Notes: a model not told the origin generated them from the letters alone. A stretch of 64,000 nucleotides of DNA from Lucinisca nassula (GCA_963580285.1 OY757011.1:119293874-119357873), one strand, 5' to 3'; numbered from the stretch's first letter, positions 1 to 10,934 are shown. Translations and numbers: made by a program.

Positions 1-468
1 TTTACATAGACTTATAAAGGGAAATTTTTAAAAATCTTCTTCTCTGAAACTGCAAGGCCCAGGTCTTTGATATTTGGTATGGAGCTTCATCTAGTGGACC
101 TCTACCAAGTTTGTCAAAATTATAGCCCTGGGGCCACAAATGCCCCCCACCCAGGGCCCTTTGGTTTTGCAGAGACTTATATAGCCTGGTGCATAGGCTT
201 ATGTAGGGAATATCTTTATAAAAATCTTCTTTTCTGAAACAGCAAGGCCCAGGTCTTTGATATTTGGTGTGTAGCGTCATCTAGTGGACCTTTGCCAAGA
301 TTGTTCAAATTATAGCCTTTGTTTTTGTTTGGTATGAAGCTTCACCTTTAAGACCTCCCTCAACATTATGCACATTAAAGCCCTTCCGCCAATAATGGCC
401 CTCCCTGGGGCCCACTTGTTACACTATGGATCAGGTGAGCGATCCAGGGCCATCATGGCCCTCTTGTT
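1..468 (+). mobile_element. Helentron-like tandem-module element, 3' part
   Basis: Tandem modules of roughly 160-180 bp (ACTTATATAGGG ... CTGAAACTGCAAGGCCCAGG ... GGAGCTTCATCTAGTGGACC) run in from the left edge. The 3' end is typical of this class: TCAGGTGAGC at about 430-439, the hairpin GGGCCATCATGGCCC, then CTCTTGTT at 461-468. The 5' end lies outside the window. The same module and 3' end recur at 37446-41266. Open frames across it are module readthrough and not a gene. Confidence 0.7.
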
Positions 469-1065
469 TTACAAACGACCAGATTAACTAGTGAGTCTAG
501 ACAACCCGCTTGCTGCTGTTTTAAAACACCAGAGGCATTAAAGGAGTGTACAGACAGATCAAACTGCACAGGCTTGTCTGTTTTCACCTATCCCACAGTC
601 ATATTTTCCGCTAAAGTATTAATGCAACAAACGTACATGCGGGAAATTATGTGCACGGAAAAAAAGCAAAACATTTGTGAGACCAGTGAAGTGACTAACT
701 ACAGCTGCAGGTGTGAAAACACGTTTCGGATTATTCTTCTTATTTCTAATCACAGCGGATAGCCGTCGGGTAGAGGAAGGGTATTAATTACATACCCTTT
801 CATTGTCTTTGAGCTGACAATTGTAGATGGTCATGATACGAAACGTTATGCAAGGATTACTGCGTAAATACGCGCCATATCATTGTCTCCTTCGTAACCT
901 AAGAAAGGTCTACCGTAAATGGTACGATTTAAATTTTCAACCACTTCGTATTTTGCATTTTTTAATCCGTAATTTACGAAAATACGAAGCTTATCTGGCT
1001 CTCTGTAGATGTTCGTAAAGTTTCGAGTATTAACGTCCGCCAAATATTAACAGTTATATCCCTTT
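469..1065. other. No gene recognised
   Basis: AT-rich sequence. Between about 825 and 1040 short motifs of the type CGTAAATACG/CGTATTTTGC recur in both orientations, like the subterminal region of a DNA transposon, but no termini or target duplication can be defined. The open frames here are short and resemble no known protein. Confidence 0.4.
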
Positions 1066-1069
1066 GAAA

Positions 1070-1275
1070 TTTTTGTAAACATTTTCGTTTCCGGACATTT
1101 TGATAAAAAACGTCGCATTATGTTATTGACTTCGTGTCCGTTAGGACCGCTTCCGTCCGCCTTTCCGCACATCCGCCCAAAATCTTCTTCTTTTCAGGAT
1201 AACGCCTCTGTCAGTTTTTTGTAAACATTTTCGTTTCCGGACATTTTGATAAAAAACGTCGCATTATGTTATTGA
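1070..1275 (+). repeat. Pair of 60-bp direct repeats
   Basis: A block of about 60 bp starting TTTTTGTAAACATTTTCG and ending GCATTATGTTATTGA is present at about 1070-1129 and again at about 1216-1275 with no difference I can see, separated by about 86 bp of GC-richer sequence. The second copy ends next to the endonuclease-domain fragment, so the repeat may mark the edge of an element. Confidence 0.75.
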
Positions 1276-1280
1276 GTTGA

Positions 1281-1667
1281 GTTGAAAATGTTACAAATAA
1301 ACTAGAAATATCAGTCATTTCAGTGCATGATAGAAAAGATACATTAATTATTGCACTATACAAATCACCTGCTACCCCTGTTCGAGTATTATGTGAAAAA
1401 CTGTCAAACCTTCACCAGAAGTACCTTCAAAACAAGACAGTTATTATTCTTGGAGATTTCAACATCAATTGGAACATTGATAATTGTGATAAAACAATTC
1501 TTCATAACCTTCTGGTAAAAACCTTCAAATACAGGCAGGTTATTTCACAACCAACAAACGACCATGGCTCAATAATAGACTTGATATTCACTAACATTCC
1601 AAATGTGGATTCTGGTGTGTGTGAAACATACTACTCAGATCATAACATAATCTGGATAGCTTGGTAA
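1281..1667 (+). pseudogene. Endonuclease/exonuclease/phosphatase domain fragment of a retroelement or Helitron
   Basis: The frame reads an EEP-fold nuclease C-terminal half: IALYKSPATP, then the strongly typical ILGDFNINW (catalytic D and N), then SIIDLIFTN, and the terminal YYSDHNIIW with the catalytic SDH. EEP nucleases of this type are encoded by non-LTR retrotransposons and also accompany some animal Helitrons (Helentrons). The spacing of SIIDLIFTN and YYSDHNIIW looks to me closer to the Helitron-associated type, but that is an impression. The N-terminal half of the domain and any reverse transcriptase or helicase are missing. The frame opens in the sequence after the 60-bp repeat (about 1281) and stops at 1667. 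No similar-strand continuation is visible, so this is a dead fragment. Confidence 0.75.
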
Positions 1668-2121
1668 ACATTTTGCAGCACCTGCTGCTTGGAGTAAGGC
1701 CTTCAATAGGCAAGATAGAATCATGGTATTCGCTCTAAAGTGTCTATTTAACAGCCACCTTAATACTTAATAACACTCACCCTTAAATATTTGGGAGTCA
1801 TACTGACTCAAATGACTGGAAGTTGTCAAACCATTGTGGCACAAGGATCCATACCAGAAATTGGTGTTTCATTATGTGAGTTTTAACATAGATCCAGATT
1901 AGGAGTAACAAGGAAATGTGCATAAAGAATAATTTTACATTTCTTTAAAAAAAAAACAGTTGTGTGTACTTGTTAGAATAACCTTCATGAGGTGATTTAA
2001 AGAAGTACCAAAAATATTCATTTTTGAAGAGTATTAAGGAAATGTTGTTGCTTAATTGCCCTTGTTACTTCCCTTATGTGTTATAATATTGATAGTATGT
2101 TTACTACTGCAATGACCAGTC
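1668..2121. other. No feature recognised
   Basis: AT-rich sequence between the nuclease fragment and a TTAA-flanked MITE, with short A- and T-runs. No coding frame or repeat family identified. Confidence 0.4.
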
Positions 2122-2323
2122 TTAACCTTTATCCTGCTGTAGGCGACAAGCCCTATCTTTGCAAACATTGTAGATCCAGATCAGATGGCTTCTGAAGAAG
2201 TCATCTGATCAGGATCTACACTGACATTCAGTAAATGAACATGTAGAAATAAACTGCATCGAGTAATCTGATTGGTTCAAAGTCAGATTTGGGTGTGGCT
2301 TAATTGAATATTCAGCAGGTTAA
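2122..2323. mobile_element. piggyBac-like MITE (TTAA-flanked), diverged copy
   Basis: Starts TTAACCTTTATCCTGCTG and ends TATTCAGCAGGTTAA, matching the family whose better copies read TTAA-CCCTTATCTTGCTG ... CAGCAAGATAAGGG-TTAA (35942). The interior carries the shared palindrome GCAAACATTGTAGATCCAGA ... TCTACACTG. TTAA target sites and CCC-starting inverted repeats are hallmarks of piggyBac elements; no transposase is present. Confidence 0.7.
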
Positions 2324-2579
2324 AGGCTAAGCAAATGCTATAAGTGCTCTTTTTTATGTGTTCTAAATTGCTAATCAGATTAATTCTAGTTCTAAGCTGT
2401 TTGCTGTGGATGCAGCAATACAGGGAAAAGGAAGAAAGCTCTGTTTGTGATGCCCTAGCTCTGGATTCGCACTGTGCATGCTCTTCTTGCATTTTGCTGT
2501 CACCCATTGAAACTTGAAAAATAGTTCCACCATGAATAAGCAATGAATACTGTTTTCAGATTTCAGTCTACCAAATACA

Positions 2580-4196
2580 AATTTGCCACGGGCGTATAAT
2601 GCCCCGCTTGCGGAGCTCTTGTTGACCTTGTCATCACTGTAGCCCTTTCAGTTTTGATCAAATCTTTCTGAAACTTATATGTAAAGTGGCTGGGCATAAA
2701 ATCTCGGATGAGTTCGAAAACCAGACAAGTTGGTCCATTTATCACAGAGTAACGTCCCTTTGATTGCTGAAAATGCCGATTTTTGAGCTTGTCATCACCG
2801 TAGCCCTTTGAGTTTTGATCGGATCTTTCTGAAACTTATATGCATGGTGGCTGGGGATAAAGCCTCGGATGAGTTCACATACCGGCAAAGGTGGCCTATT
2901 TATCATAGAGTTAGGTCCCTTTGATTGCTGAAAATGTTGATTTTTGACCTTGTCAACACTGTAGCCCCTTCAGTTTTGATCGGATCTTTCTGAAACTTAT
3001 ATGTAAGGTGGCTGGGGATAAAACCTCGGATGAGTTCGGAAACCGGCCAAGTTGCCCCATTAACTATATAGTTATGTCCCTTTGATGGCTGAAAATGTCG
3101 ATTTTTTACCTTGTCATCACCGTAGCCCCTTCAGTTTTGATCTAATCTTTCTGAAACCTATATGTAAGGTGACTGGAGATAAAACCTAGAATGAGTTTGA
3201 ATACCGGCCAAGTTGGCCCATTTATCATTGATTTACGTCCCTTTGATTGCTGAAAATGCCGATTTTTGACAGTGTCATCACCATAGCCCCTTCAGTTTTG
3301 ATCGGATCTTTCTGAAACTTATATGTAAGGTGGCTGGGGATAAAATCTTGGATGAGTTTGAAAACAGGCCAAGTTAGCCCATTTATCGTAGAGTTCTGTC
3401 CCTTTGATGGCTGAAAATGTTGATTTTTTACCTTGTCATTACCGTAGCCCCTTCAGTTTTGATCGGATTTTTCTGAAACTTATTATGTAAGGTGGCTGGG
3501 GATGAAACCTTGGATGAGTTCGAAAACTGGCCAAAACGGCTCATTTATTTTAGAGTAACATCCCTTTGATTGCTAAAAATGCCAAATTTTGACCTTGTCA
3601 TCACCGTAGCCCCTTCAGTTTTGATCGGATCTTTCTGAAACTTATACGTGAGGTGGCTGGGAATAAAATCTTGGATGAGTTTGAATACTGGCCAAGTCGG
3701 ATCTGATCTTTCTGAAACTTACATGTAAGGTGGCTGGGAATAAAACCTCATGTGAGTTCCAATACCGGCCAAGTCGGCACATTTATCATAGAGTGACGTG
3801 CCTTTGATTGCTGAAAATGCCTATTTTCGACATTGTTATCACTGCTGCCCCTTTAGTTTTGAACGGATCTTCATGAAACTTACAAACAAGGAAGTCAGGC
3901 AGAAAGCTTGGAGGAGTTTGAAAACTCTTGTTTTTGAACTTGTCATCACCATAGCCACTTCAGTTTAGATCGGATCTTCTTAGCAAGTCAGGAATAAAAG
4001 CTTGAATGAGTTTGAAAACCGGTGAGGTCAGCCTGTTTATCATAGAGTTAAATTCTACTTGATTTTCAGAAAATGCTTACCCTGCCATCACCATGTCCTC
4101 CCATAAAGCCTTCAGTAAAGGTTGGCACTTCCTTAAACATTGAATCTGTTAGCTCAGGTGAGCGATATAGGACCAAGCTAGCTTGGTCCTCTTGTT
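2580..4196 (+). mobile_element. Helentron-like element with 161-bp tandem core, 5' end replaced
   Basis: About nine degenerate copies of a 161-bp module (TTGATCGGATCTTTCTGAAAC ... GATGAGTTCGAAAACCGGCC ... TCCCTTTGATTGCTGAAAAT). Successive GTCATCACC motifs lie at 2630, 2791 and 2952, which gives the period. The 3' end is AGCTCAGGTGAGCG, a long hairpin GGACCAAGC/GCTTGGTCC and CTCTTGTT at about 4196. The expected AGCTCACC 5' end is missing. Instead about 2585-2622 looks like the 3' end of another element (GCCCCGCTTGCGGAGCTCTTGTT-type), suggesting a recombinant join. Confidence 0.75.
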
Positions 4197-4840
4197 AAAG
4201 TTTAATAGCCAAAAATTAATTTTATTTGCCAGTTTAACGCATTTTGTTATTTGTTGAAGGTTCGGATAATGGTGTTAGATAGGGAATCGCAATATCGACG
4301 ATTCTGTTGTTGTTTTTTTATCAAAATATAGGTAATGATCGCTTTCTTTATTTATGCCCCGACATTTTCTCAACAATCAAATTACCGATAATCAAAGTCT
4401 GTGTACAAAAATCCGGGAAGCAAAACATTCAATAAGTGTTAATCAGCCACATGCTTGATTTGTCACAGCACACCCGAGTGTCGCAAGATGGACCTGTCAT
4501 TTTTTTTTTTCGCAGTCGCGATTGGCAATACCCACCAGCATACAGACCTGAGACTGTTAAATCCTTTGATCAATTGAGCACTCGCTATCATTTAAAAAGA
4601 CGAACGCGACAGGAGAAAAATACTGGCCACGACTGGAAACTTTACGCAAAATCTGGCGTAAAAAATACGCCGGATCCGGCATTTCCCATCATTGATGCTC
4701 AATAAACTTCTGTTCCCAACACTGTGATTATAAGTAAGCCTGCACATCTTCATAGTCTCGTAGTTGATACGAACCATACAAACACACCTTTTAATTTTGA
4801 ACCCCACCACTCAACGTTGGAACTTCCTACTGTTTCTGTG
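4197..4840. other. No gene recognised
   Basis: Low-repeat sequence. A small open frame at 4436-4705 (+) has no recognisable domain and its composition is like its surroundings. I see nothing that supports a gene here. Confidence 0.4.
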
Positions 4841-5100
4841 AATAGCCCCGCCCATCATGGCTTGCAAAAATAGACTGGGCTGCATGATGTTTCCACGCAG
4901 AGCTGACCGAACATGAGTACTGCATGGTAAACAGCTTAGAGGTTCTGAGCCTGCCTAGGAAATGTGTTGCGACCGTCCATGTATATAAACCCTATAGGTT
5001 TCATTGGGCGACAGGGCTTGAGATGTCATTTCATCTCAGTGTCTGGTAAAAGTCCCACGAAATTGGAAGTGACGTCTCCAAAATGACCTATACAGTGTTG
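4841..5100 (+). mobile_element. SINE-A copy
   Basis: Matches the most abundant SINE here: GCCCCGCCCATC at the 5' end, then GGGCTGCATGATG, GAGTACTG, AGGTTCTGAGCCTGCC, TAAACCCTATAGGTTTCATTGGGCGACAGGGCTTGAG and GTCTCCAAAATGACC. It stops at CAGTGTTG, where another SINE-A 5' end begins (5101-5160, truncated). The usual AAACCTCAAATCAAACAAA tail is missing. Confidence 0.8.
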
Positions 5101-5160
5101 CGGCCCCCGCCCATCTGGGCTTGAAGAAATACATGGCCTGCATGATGCTTTGATATCCAA

Positions 5161-5207
5161 CAATGGGTGTGGCTAAATTAATTTATTCAGCAGGATAAGG
5201 GTTAAGT
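5161..5207. mobile_element. 3' remnant of the TTAA-flanked MITE
   Basis: Reads GGGTGTGGCTAAATTAATTTATTCAGCAGGATAAGGGTTAA, which is the right end of the piggyBac-like MITE seen intact at 29856 and 35942. It follows a truncated SINE-A directly, so the left part was lost or replaced. Confidence 0.65.
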
Positions 5208-5441
5208 CTCCAAAACGAGACATTAGTTTTTCTGGGTTTCTTCTCTTTTTTCCGCCCAATTTTTGTCCCGATAAGTTCTCAGTAACCACCAGACAGATAT
5301 GAAAATGAAGTTGTGCAGGAAGTTTTCAAAATTTAAAAGTGTGGACCCAACAGGTCTCCTTGGGGGCACGCAAAAATCAGTAACCGTCGAGTCGAGCAAT
5401 TAAGTGACAAATATTTTTTTTATTTATTTATTTTCTGATTT

Positions 5442-7545
5442 TTAGCTCACCTGAACACGAAGTGCTCAAGGTGAGCTATTGTGATCGCCTTTTGTCCGGC
5501 GTCCGTCGTGCGTCGTCAACAATTCACTTAAATGACATCTCCTCCTAAACCAGTGAATGGATTTCAAAATACTTTCATAGCAATGTTCCTTGGGTGACCC
5601 TCTACCAAAATTGCTAAAACGGTTCCGCTCCGCAGAACAAAATGGCCACCAGAGCTAAAAATAGAAAAACCTTTAAATGACATCTCCTCCTAGCCCTTTG
5701 GCCCGATTTCAAAATAATTTCACAGAAATGTTCCTTGGATGACCCTCTACCAAAATTGCTAAAATGGTTCCGCTCCGCTGAACAAAATGGCCGCTAGAGC
5801 TAAAAATAGAAAAACCTTTAAACGACATCTCCTCCTAGCCCTTTGGCCCGATTTCAAAATAATTTCACAGAAATGTTCCTTGGATGACCCTCTACAGAAA
5901 TTGCTAAAATGGTTCCGCTCCGCTGAACAAAATGGCGGCCAGAGCTAAAAATAGAAAAACCTTTAAACGACATCTCCTCCTAGCCCTTTGGCCTGATTTC
6001 AAAATAATTTCACTGAAATGTTTCTTGGATGACCCTCTACCGAAATTGCTAAAATGGTTCCGCTCCGCTGAACAAAATGGCCGCAAGAGCTAAAAATATA
6101 AAAACATTTAAACGACATCTCCTCCTAGCCCTTTGGTCTGATTTCAAAATAATTTCACAGAAATGTTCCTTGGATGACCCTCTACCAAAATTGCAAAAAT
6201 GGTTCCGCTCTGCAGAACAAAATGGCCGCCCGAGCTAAAAATAGAAAAACCTTAAAACGACATCTCCTCCTAGCCCATTGGCCCGATTTCAAAATAATTT
6301 CACAGAAATGTTCCTTGGATGACCCTCTACCAAAATTGCTAAAATGGTTCCGCTCCGCTGAACAAAATGGCGGCCAGAGCTAAAAATAGAAAAACCTTTA
6401 AATGACATCTCCTCCTAGCCCTTTGGCCCGATTTCAAAATAATTTCACAGAAATGTTCCTTGGATGACCCTCTACCAAAATTGCTAAAATGGTTCCGCTC
6501 CGCTGAACAAAATGGCGGCCAGAGCTAAAAATAGAAAAACCTTTAAACGACATCTCCTCCTAGCCCTTTGGCCCGATTTCAAAATAATTTCACAGAAATT
6601 GTCCTTGGATGACCTTCTACCAAAATTGCTAAAATTGTTCCGCTCTGCTGAACAAAATGGCCGCCAGAGCTAAAAATAGAAAAACCTTTAAACGACATCT
6701 CCTCCTAGCCCTTTGGCCCGATTTCAAAATAATTTCACAGAAATGTTCCTTGGATGACCCTCTACCGAAATTGCTAAAATGGTTCCTCTCCGCTGAACAA
6801 AATGGCTGCCAGAGCTAAAAATAGAAAAACATTTAAACAACATCTCCTCCTAGCCCTTTGGCCCGATTTCAACATAATTTCACTGAAATGTTTCTTGGAT
6901 GACCCTCTACCGAAATTGCTAAAATGGTTCCGCTCCGCTGAACAAAATGGCCGCAAGAGCTAAAAATAGAAAAACATTTAAACGACATCTCCTCCTAGCC
7001 CTTTGGTCTGATTTCAAAATAATTTCACAGAAATGTTCCTTGGATGACCCTCTACCAAAATTGCTAAAATGGTTCCACTCCGCTGAAAAAAATGGCCGCC
7101 AGAGCTAAAAATAGAAAAACCTTTAAACGACATCTCCTCCTAGCCCTTTGGCCTGATTTCAAAATTATTTCACTGAAATGTTCCTTGGATGACCCTTTAC
7201 AGAAATTGCTAAAATGGTTCCGCTCTGTTGAACAAAATGGCCGCCAGAGCTAAAAATAGAAAAACCTTTAAACGACATCTCCTCCTAGCCCTTTGGCCCG
7301 ATTTCAAAATAATTTCACTGAAATGTTCCTTGGATGACCCTTTACAGAAATTGCTAAAATGGTTCTGCTCCGCTGAACAAAATGGCCACCAGAGCTAAAA
7401 ATAGAAATACCTTTAACCAACATCTCCTCCTAGCCCTTTGGCCCGATTTCATATTATAGCCTGGGCCAATAATGGCTCTCCCAGGGGCCCGCTTGATACC
7501 CTATGGATCAGGTGAGCGATCCAGGGCCATCATGGCCCTCTTGTT
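5442..7545 (+). mobile_element. Complete Helentron-like element with 145-bp tandem core
   Basis: Opens with TTAGCTCACCTGA and a hairpin (AGCTCACC ... GGTGAGCT), then GTCCGGCGTCCGTCGTGCG. About thirteen tandem copies of a 145-bp module follow (about 5526-7455; GCCCGATTTCAAAATAATTT recurs at 5701 and 5846, GCCTGATTTC at 5991). It ends with TCAGGTGAGC (7508-7517), the hairpin GGGCCATCATGGCCC and CTCTTGTT. TCAGGTGAGC is the exact reverse complement of GCTCACCTGA at 5445-5454. Those paired subterminal repeats, the 3' hairpin and the absence of coding sequence fit a non-autonomous Helentron-type (HINE or pearl-like) element. Small frames within the array are module readthrough; 145 is not a multiple of 3. 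Confidence 0.8.
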
Positions 7546-7699
7546 TTATTTATTTATTTTATTTTCTTAAAGGAAAGAATTTGCTCCTCTCCAATTCATT
7601 CTTTCTACTATTTCTATCTATATCGGTCGAATCAACATTGTCTAGTGTGATCGGTCATTGCCGATCCAGGTTTGCAGGATGAAAACATACACAGTAATC

Positions 7700-7897
7700 A
7701 TGTAATAACGAAGAGATCTTTAACCTGCACAGAATGGGCCTCCCAGTTAACGTCCCGATGCGGAGGACGATGCACTTTGTGGCATTCACCCGGAGCATGT
7801 TCGGACACCGCAGTTTTATTACCGCTGCCGGGAATCAAACCGGGGGCCTCTAGCATCACAGGCAGGTGCACTATACCATTGAGCTACCACGCTTGAT
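7700..7897 (-). mobile_element. tRNA-headed SINE
   Basis: On the minus strand 7897 to 7826 reads as a tRNA-like head: TGGTAGCTCAATGGTATAGTG resembles an A box and GGTTTGATTCC is a near-consensus B box. Downstream is GGGACGTTAACTGGGAGGCCC, which resembles the central domain of MetaSINEs (consensus with GGATGAGACGTTAAACCGAGGTCC). The stems are imperfect and the sequence continues past the tRNA 3' end, so I call a SINE and not a functional tRNA gene. Confidence 0.65.
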
Positions 7898-7969
7898 TCA
7901 ATGTCGAGTGCCGGCTCGGACACTTTAATACATGTATATACAGGGGTTCATCCATTGTTCTTTCTTGTT

Positions 7970-8330
7970 TCTGCTACAGCCTCGAGGTTTTAACGAGTAT
8001 CCACAGTCTGTTTTGAGGAGAATATATATTCGCTTGTGGGTACTGCTGGTCAGAACCGCCTCGAGGTTTTGTGTGTTTTGTTTGATTTGAGGTTTAACAT
8101 CCCCGTCAACACTGTATAGGTCATTTTGGAGACGTTGCTTCCAAATTTGTGGGACTTTTACCCAACATTGAGATGAAATGACATCTCAAGCCATGTCGCC
8201 ACCTAGAGGTTTTAACGAGTATCCACAATCTCTGTTTTGAGCAGACTATAGATTGTGGGTACTGCTGGTTAGAACCGCTTCGAGGTTTTAACGAGTATCC
8301 ACAATCTTCTTTTGAGCAGTAGAAGGCTCC
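7970..8330. repeat. Degenerate GAGGTTTTAACGAGTATCCACA repeats with an inserted minus-strand SINE-A fragment
   Basis: The phrase GAGGTTTTAACGAGTATCCACA occurs three times (about 7983, 8209 and 8283), with GGGTACTGCTGG-AGAACCGC between. This resembles the ACCCACA/GGTTCTAA hairpin family at 10942. Between the first two lies a minus-strand SINE-A 3' part (about 8076-8197: TTGATTTGAGGTTTAAC ... ATGACATCTCAAGCC), flanked by similar GAGGTTTT sequence. Confidence 0.6.
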
Positions 8331-8486
8331 CTGGTGCAGTGGTTACGCTACTCGCCTTGTAAACCAGGGATCGCAGGATCGATCCCGGGCTTCTCCAGAC
8401 TTTCGGATGAGTCTTTAAACCGAGGTCCTGTCTCCGTATGACCTTAGCTGTTGGTGGGACGTAAAACTACAACACACTCACTCACT
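8322..8486 (+). mobile_element. MetaSINE-like tRNA-headed SINE with 13-bp target duplication
   Basis: The head CCTGGTGCAGTGGTTACGC (A box) and GGATCGATCCC (B-box-like) is followed by CTTTCGGATGAGTCTTTAAACCGAGGTCC, very close to the MetaSINE central domain, then GGTGGGACGTAAAACTACAAC and (CTCA)n. It is flanked by an exact 13-bp duplication CTTTTGAGCAGTA at 8309-8321 and 8487-8499, so both boundaries are defined. A 5'-truncated relative sits at 13319. Confidence 0.9.
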
Positions 8487-8499
8487 CTTTTGAGCAGTA

Positions 8500-8912
8500 T
8501 TAAAATCGATTGTAATATTAACTGACAGCGCTATTATCCCGCCCACGCTTAAAACGTCCAAAGACGGTTGTCAATCATCTAAAATACCGGTTCAGAAGCA
8601 CGTGATGGACAGTTCAAAACGGTGCAACAAAGCTTTCGGCACGTATTTGATATTTGTCTCAAACAACATCAAAAGTACGTCTGGGAGAATACCGATTGCT
8701 AACTTGCCGATTGCGTTGTAAAGCTTTTAGCTTTCATTCCAATCCTTTATTTGTCAGGACTTTGTTTGTAATGTTTATGTGTTTGAGATAAATAAAATTT
8801 GTTTTAAGGTAAAGAATACGTAAATGAGCTCTCCCATAGAATTTTTTTAAATTTTGCATGCGAGTACGTCTCAACAGTCTGCACTGGTACATGCAATAAA
8901 AATGATGATATG
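8500..8912. other. No feature recognised
   Basis: Unique-looking AT-rich sequence between the SINE and the first hAT-like MITE. No coding frame or repeat recognised. Confidence 0.35.
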
Positions 8913-9290
8913 TAAGGCTTTAAACGTATAATCAATTAATTGATCGATAAATTCCACAAAAATGATTATCATTTCTGATTTGCTTTTAATCGATTAGTTG
9001 ATAGGTACAATTTACTACCCTAAGTTATGCCTAAAATAGCTGGATGAGTGGCAAACAGTGCAGACCCTAATGAGACGCCACATTCTGTGGCGTCTCATCT
9101 GGGTCTACACTGTTTGCTCAGGCCTGTCTGTTCAAATATACATATGGTAAAGTGCAACATATGGTAAGAGTCGCGCTCAGATAGAAAGCCAGACAGGTAA
9201 AATTATAACAAAAACCTTAGCAATTACTAATCGATTATCGATCGCAATGACAGGACAGATTATCTTTTCAGCTCCGATTAGCCAGCCCTA
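8913..9290. mobile_element. hAT-like MITE, copy 1
   Basis: The 378-bp element starts TAAGGCTTTAA and ends GATTAGCCAGCCCTA, flanked by the 8-bp target duplication ATGATATG (8905-8912 and 9291-9298). Both ends are dense in AATCGATTA-type motifs. The centre holds the GCAAACAGTG palindrome (about 9052-9118). 8-bp duplications with TA-GGG(C/G)TG/CA(G/C)CCCTA ends are typical of hAT elements. Copies at 19962 and 27868 share the whole body. Confidence 0.88.
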
Positions 9291-9298
9291 ATGATATG

Positions 9299-10441
9299 TT
9301 ACCATGTTCTTTCAGGCGCCATGACCGCACAAAGACCAAAATCATTTGTATAGAAAGCAATGGCCCATTGAGAAAATTTAGAAAATAAACTGGCCCATAG
9401 AATTTTTCTAAAAACTGATATTTTGTGTTGTATTTATTGTTGATTAGAATGCGATGAAAAAATTCCTTGACCACCAGGTTAGTTTATGAAATATAGCAGC
9501 GTAAAGAAGTATAGGGTGTGTATAATTTGGGCTCATTTTGACGTAATTTCTAAACGGCGTTTCAGAAGTGTGCCGTCAACTATTTTTTAAGATGTGGCCT
9601 AATAGAGAGAAAAACCAGAACATAATTTCCAAATCATTATGCATTAGCGAATATGTCAACAGCCCCTTTAGACGCCAGTTGATGCATTTTTCTGTTTGTT
9701 AACTTGGAGAAAAAAACTATTCTTAAGTTTACAGTTCCACAAACATAGATTCTGTGTGCCTGTGAGAGAGACTCGGTAAAATGTTTTCTACGTTTGCCTA
9801 CAATAATAGTTTTAGCAAAAATAATGAAAATAATTGTTAGACTACTGCATACCTCACTTCGCCTCGTAATATGTAGCGCTTCTTGACTTTTACATTTAAT
9901 TCGGTGGATTTGATCAAGTTATGTACAACGCCCCGCGTATTGGGAACATAATTATTGGGTACAGTGAAGACTATGAATATACAGCTGAAATATGCAAACT
10001 GATCTCAGTTGTCGCTAAATGTTCGTACTAGTTTACATTTTCTCATGACTGTTTTATCTAGGCTAATTTATTTGAAAGGCTGCAGAAGCCTAAATGACTT
10101 GCCGTTGTGAATTTTGCATTGTTATATGGCACAAAAATAAATAAATATATAAATAATAGCTGCATCATGTTTTTACAAGAGAGACAGAAGATTTGTATCA
10201 TATAACCAACATGACAATGGAGAATAAGAAGGTTTTCAAGGAGGACGTTTGTTTGGTATCCAATGACATTGCCGGTCAACGCGCGTAATATTTGGCGGCA
10301 ACGTCATTTACGTATTCTTGACCTTAAACTAAAATTGTTTTATAAGAAATCATGTTATAATAAGGTTGCAGTGTATTCAGGTATTTATATATAATTTACA
10401 TTTAAATGATTTTTCATTTGTAATTGTACTGGTATTTACAG
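9299..10441. other. Non-coding sequence upstream of the first visible exon
   Basis: This is intron of the TM9SF3-like gene if earlier exons lie to the left, or 5' flank otherwise. AT-rich, with no TE termini recognised. Small minus-strand frames (9268-9474, 10058-10279) resemble nothing known. A polypyrimidine/AT tract leads into the acceptor at 10440-10441. Confidence 0.4.
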
Positions 10442-10564
10442 GTGATAGGCAGAAAACAATCTATTGTGAAGTAGAACTATCTGAGGAGAAGTACCAGGCT
10501 TTCGTCTATGCTGTAAAGAACCATTACTGGTACCAGATGTATATAGATGATCTGCCAATCTGGG
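10442..10564 (+). CDS. TM9SF3: TM9SF3-like, visible exon 1 (end of lumenal domain)
   Basis: Encodes [20 protein letters not shown] then [21 protein letters not shown]. The block [16 protein letters not shown] is a signature of TM9SF3, a nine-pass membrane protein of the Golgi/endomembrane system with a large N-terminal lumenal domain; family members act in trafficking of membrane proteins. The acceptor AG is at 10440-10441; AGs at 10448 and 10452 are possible alternatives, so the first few residues are uncertain. The donor is TGGG|GTGAGT at 10565. Exon phase is 2 in, 1 out, and it joins in frame to the exon at 17382. Earlier exons (signal peptide, first 100 or so lumenal residues) were not found in this window. 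Confidence 0.92.
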
Positions 10565-10631
10565 GTGAGTGTTCATAATTACAAAGCCTGGGAATGAGCC
10601 AAGGAATATTCATAGCTCCAGGGAAGAAATA

Positions 10632-10836
10632 CAGTAAAATTACTATATTAAGACCACCTTTGGGACTGTGCAAAAGTGGTCTTAAAGACCACTTTTGAAC
10701 AGTCCCAAAGGTGGTCTCTGACCAGAGGACACCACATGCAGACAACACAAGGAAATGGTACCTGTAGCCTTCTAATAAGCTTTTAAATGCAGAATTAGTC
10801 TTAATTTTAAATGGTCTTTATTGTGTAATTTCATTG
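10632..10836. mobile_element. pogo/Tigger-like MITE
   Basis: Starts CAGTAAAATTACTATATTAA and ends with its imperfect inverse (GGTCTTTATTGTGTAATTTC ... ATTG), between TA dinucleotides at 10630-10631 and 10837-10838. The inside has a hairpin GACCACCTTTGGGACTG ... CAGTCCCAAAGGTGGTC. CAG-starting ends plus TA targets fit the Tc1/mariner-pogo superfamily. Relatives lie at 20514 and 30755. Confidence 0.75.
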
Positions 10837-10934
10837 TATCTGACCTGTGATCATGTTGTGGGTTGATACCTTCCATAGCAACCGATAAGGTTCATATTTT
10901 GTGAAAACTGAAGGATTGTTTTTGGTCAGTATTC

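Noticed and set aside
2..280. Minus-strand frame of 92 codons, and its relative at 40627-40839 (ISLYKSMQNQRA)
   Set aside because: Both arise from the same 160-180-bp non-coding module and contain the module repeated.
5904..6956. Repeated small open frames (MRPFCSAERNHFSNFGRGSS type) across 5.9-7.0 kb
   Set aside because: They are readthrough of the 145-bp module, whose length is not a multiple of 3; frames break at every unit.
5526..7455. CRISPR-like regular spacing
   Set aside because: Adjacent whole-unit tandem repeats with no unique spacers, in a eukaryotic genome.
7826..7897. Possible functional tRNA gene on the minus strand
   Set aside because: A and B boxes are present but acceptor and anticodon stems do not pair well and the sequence continues into a SINE body.
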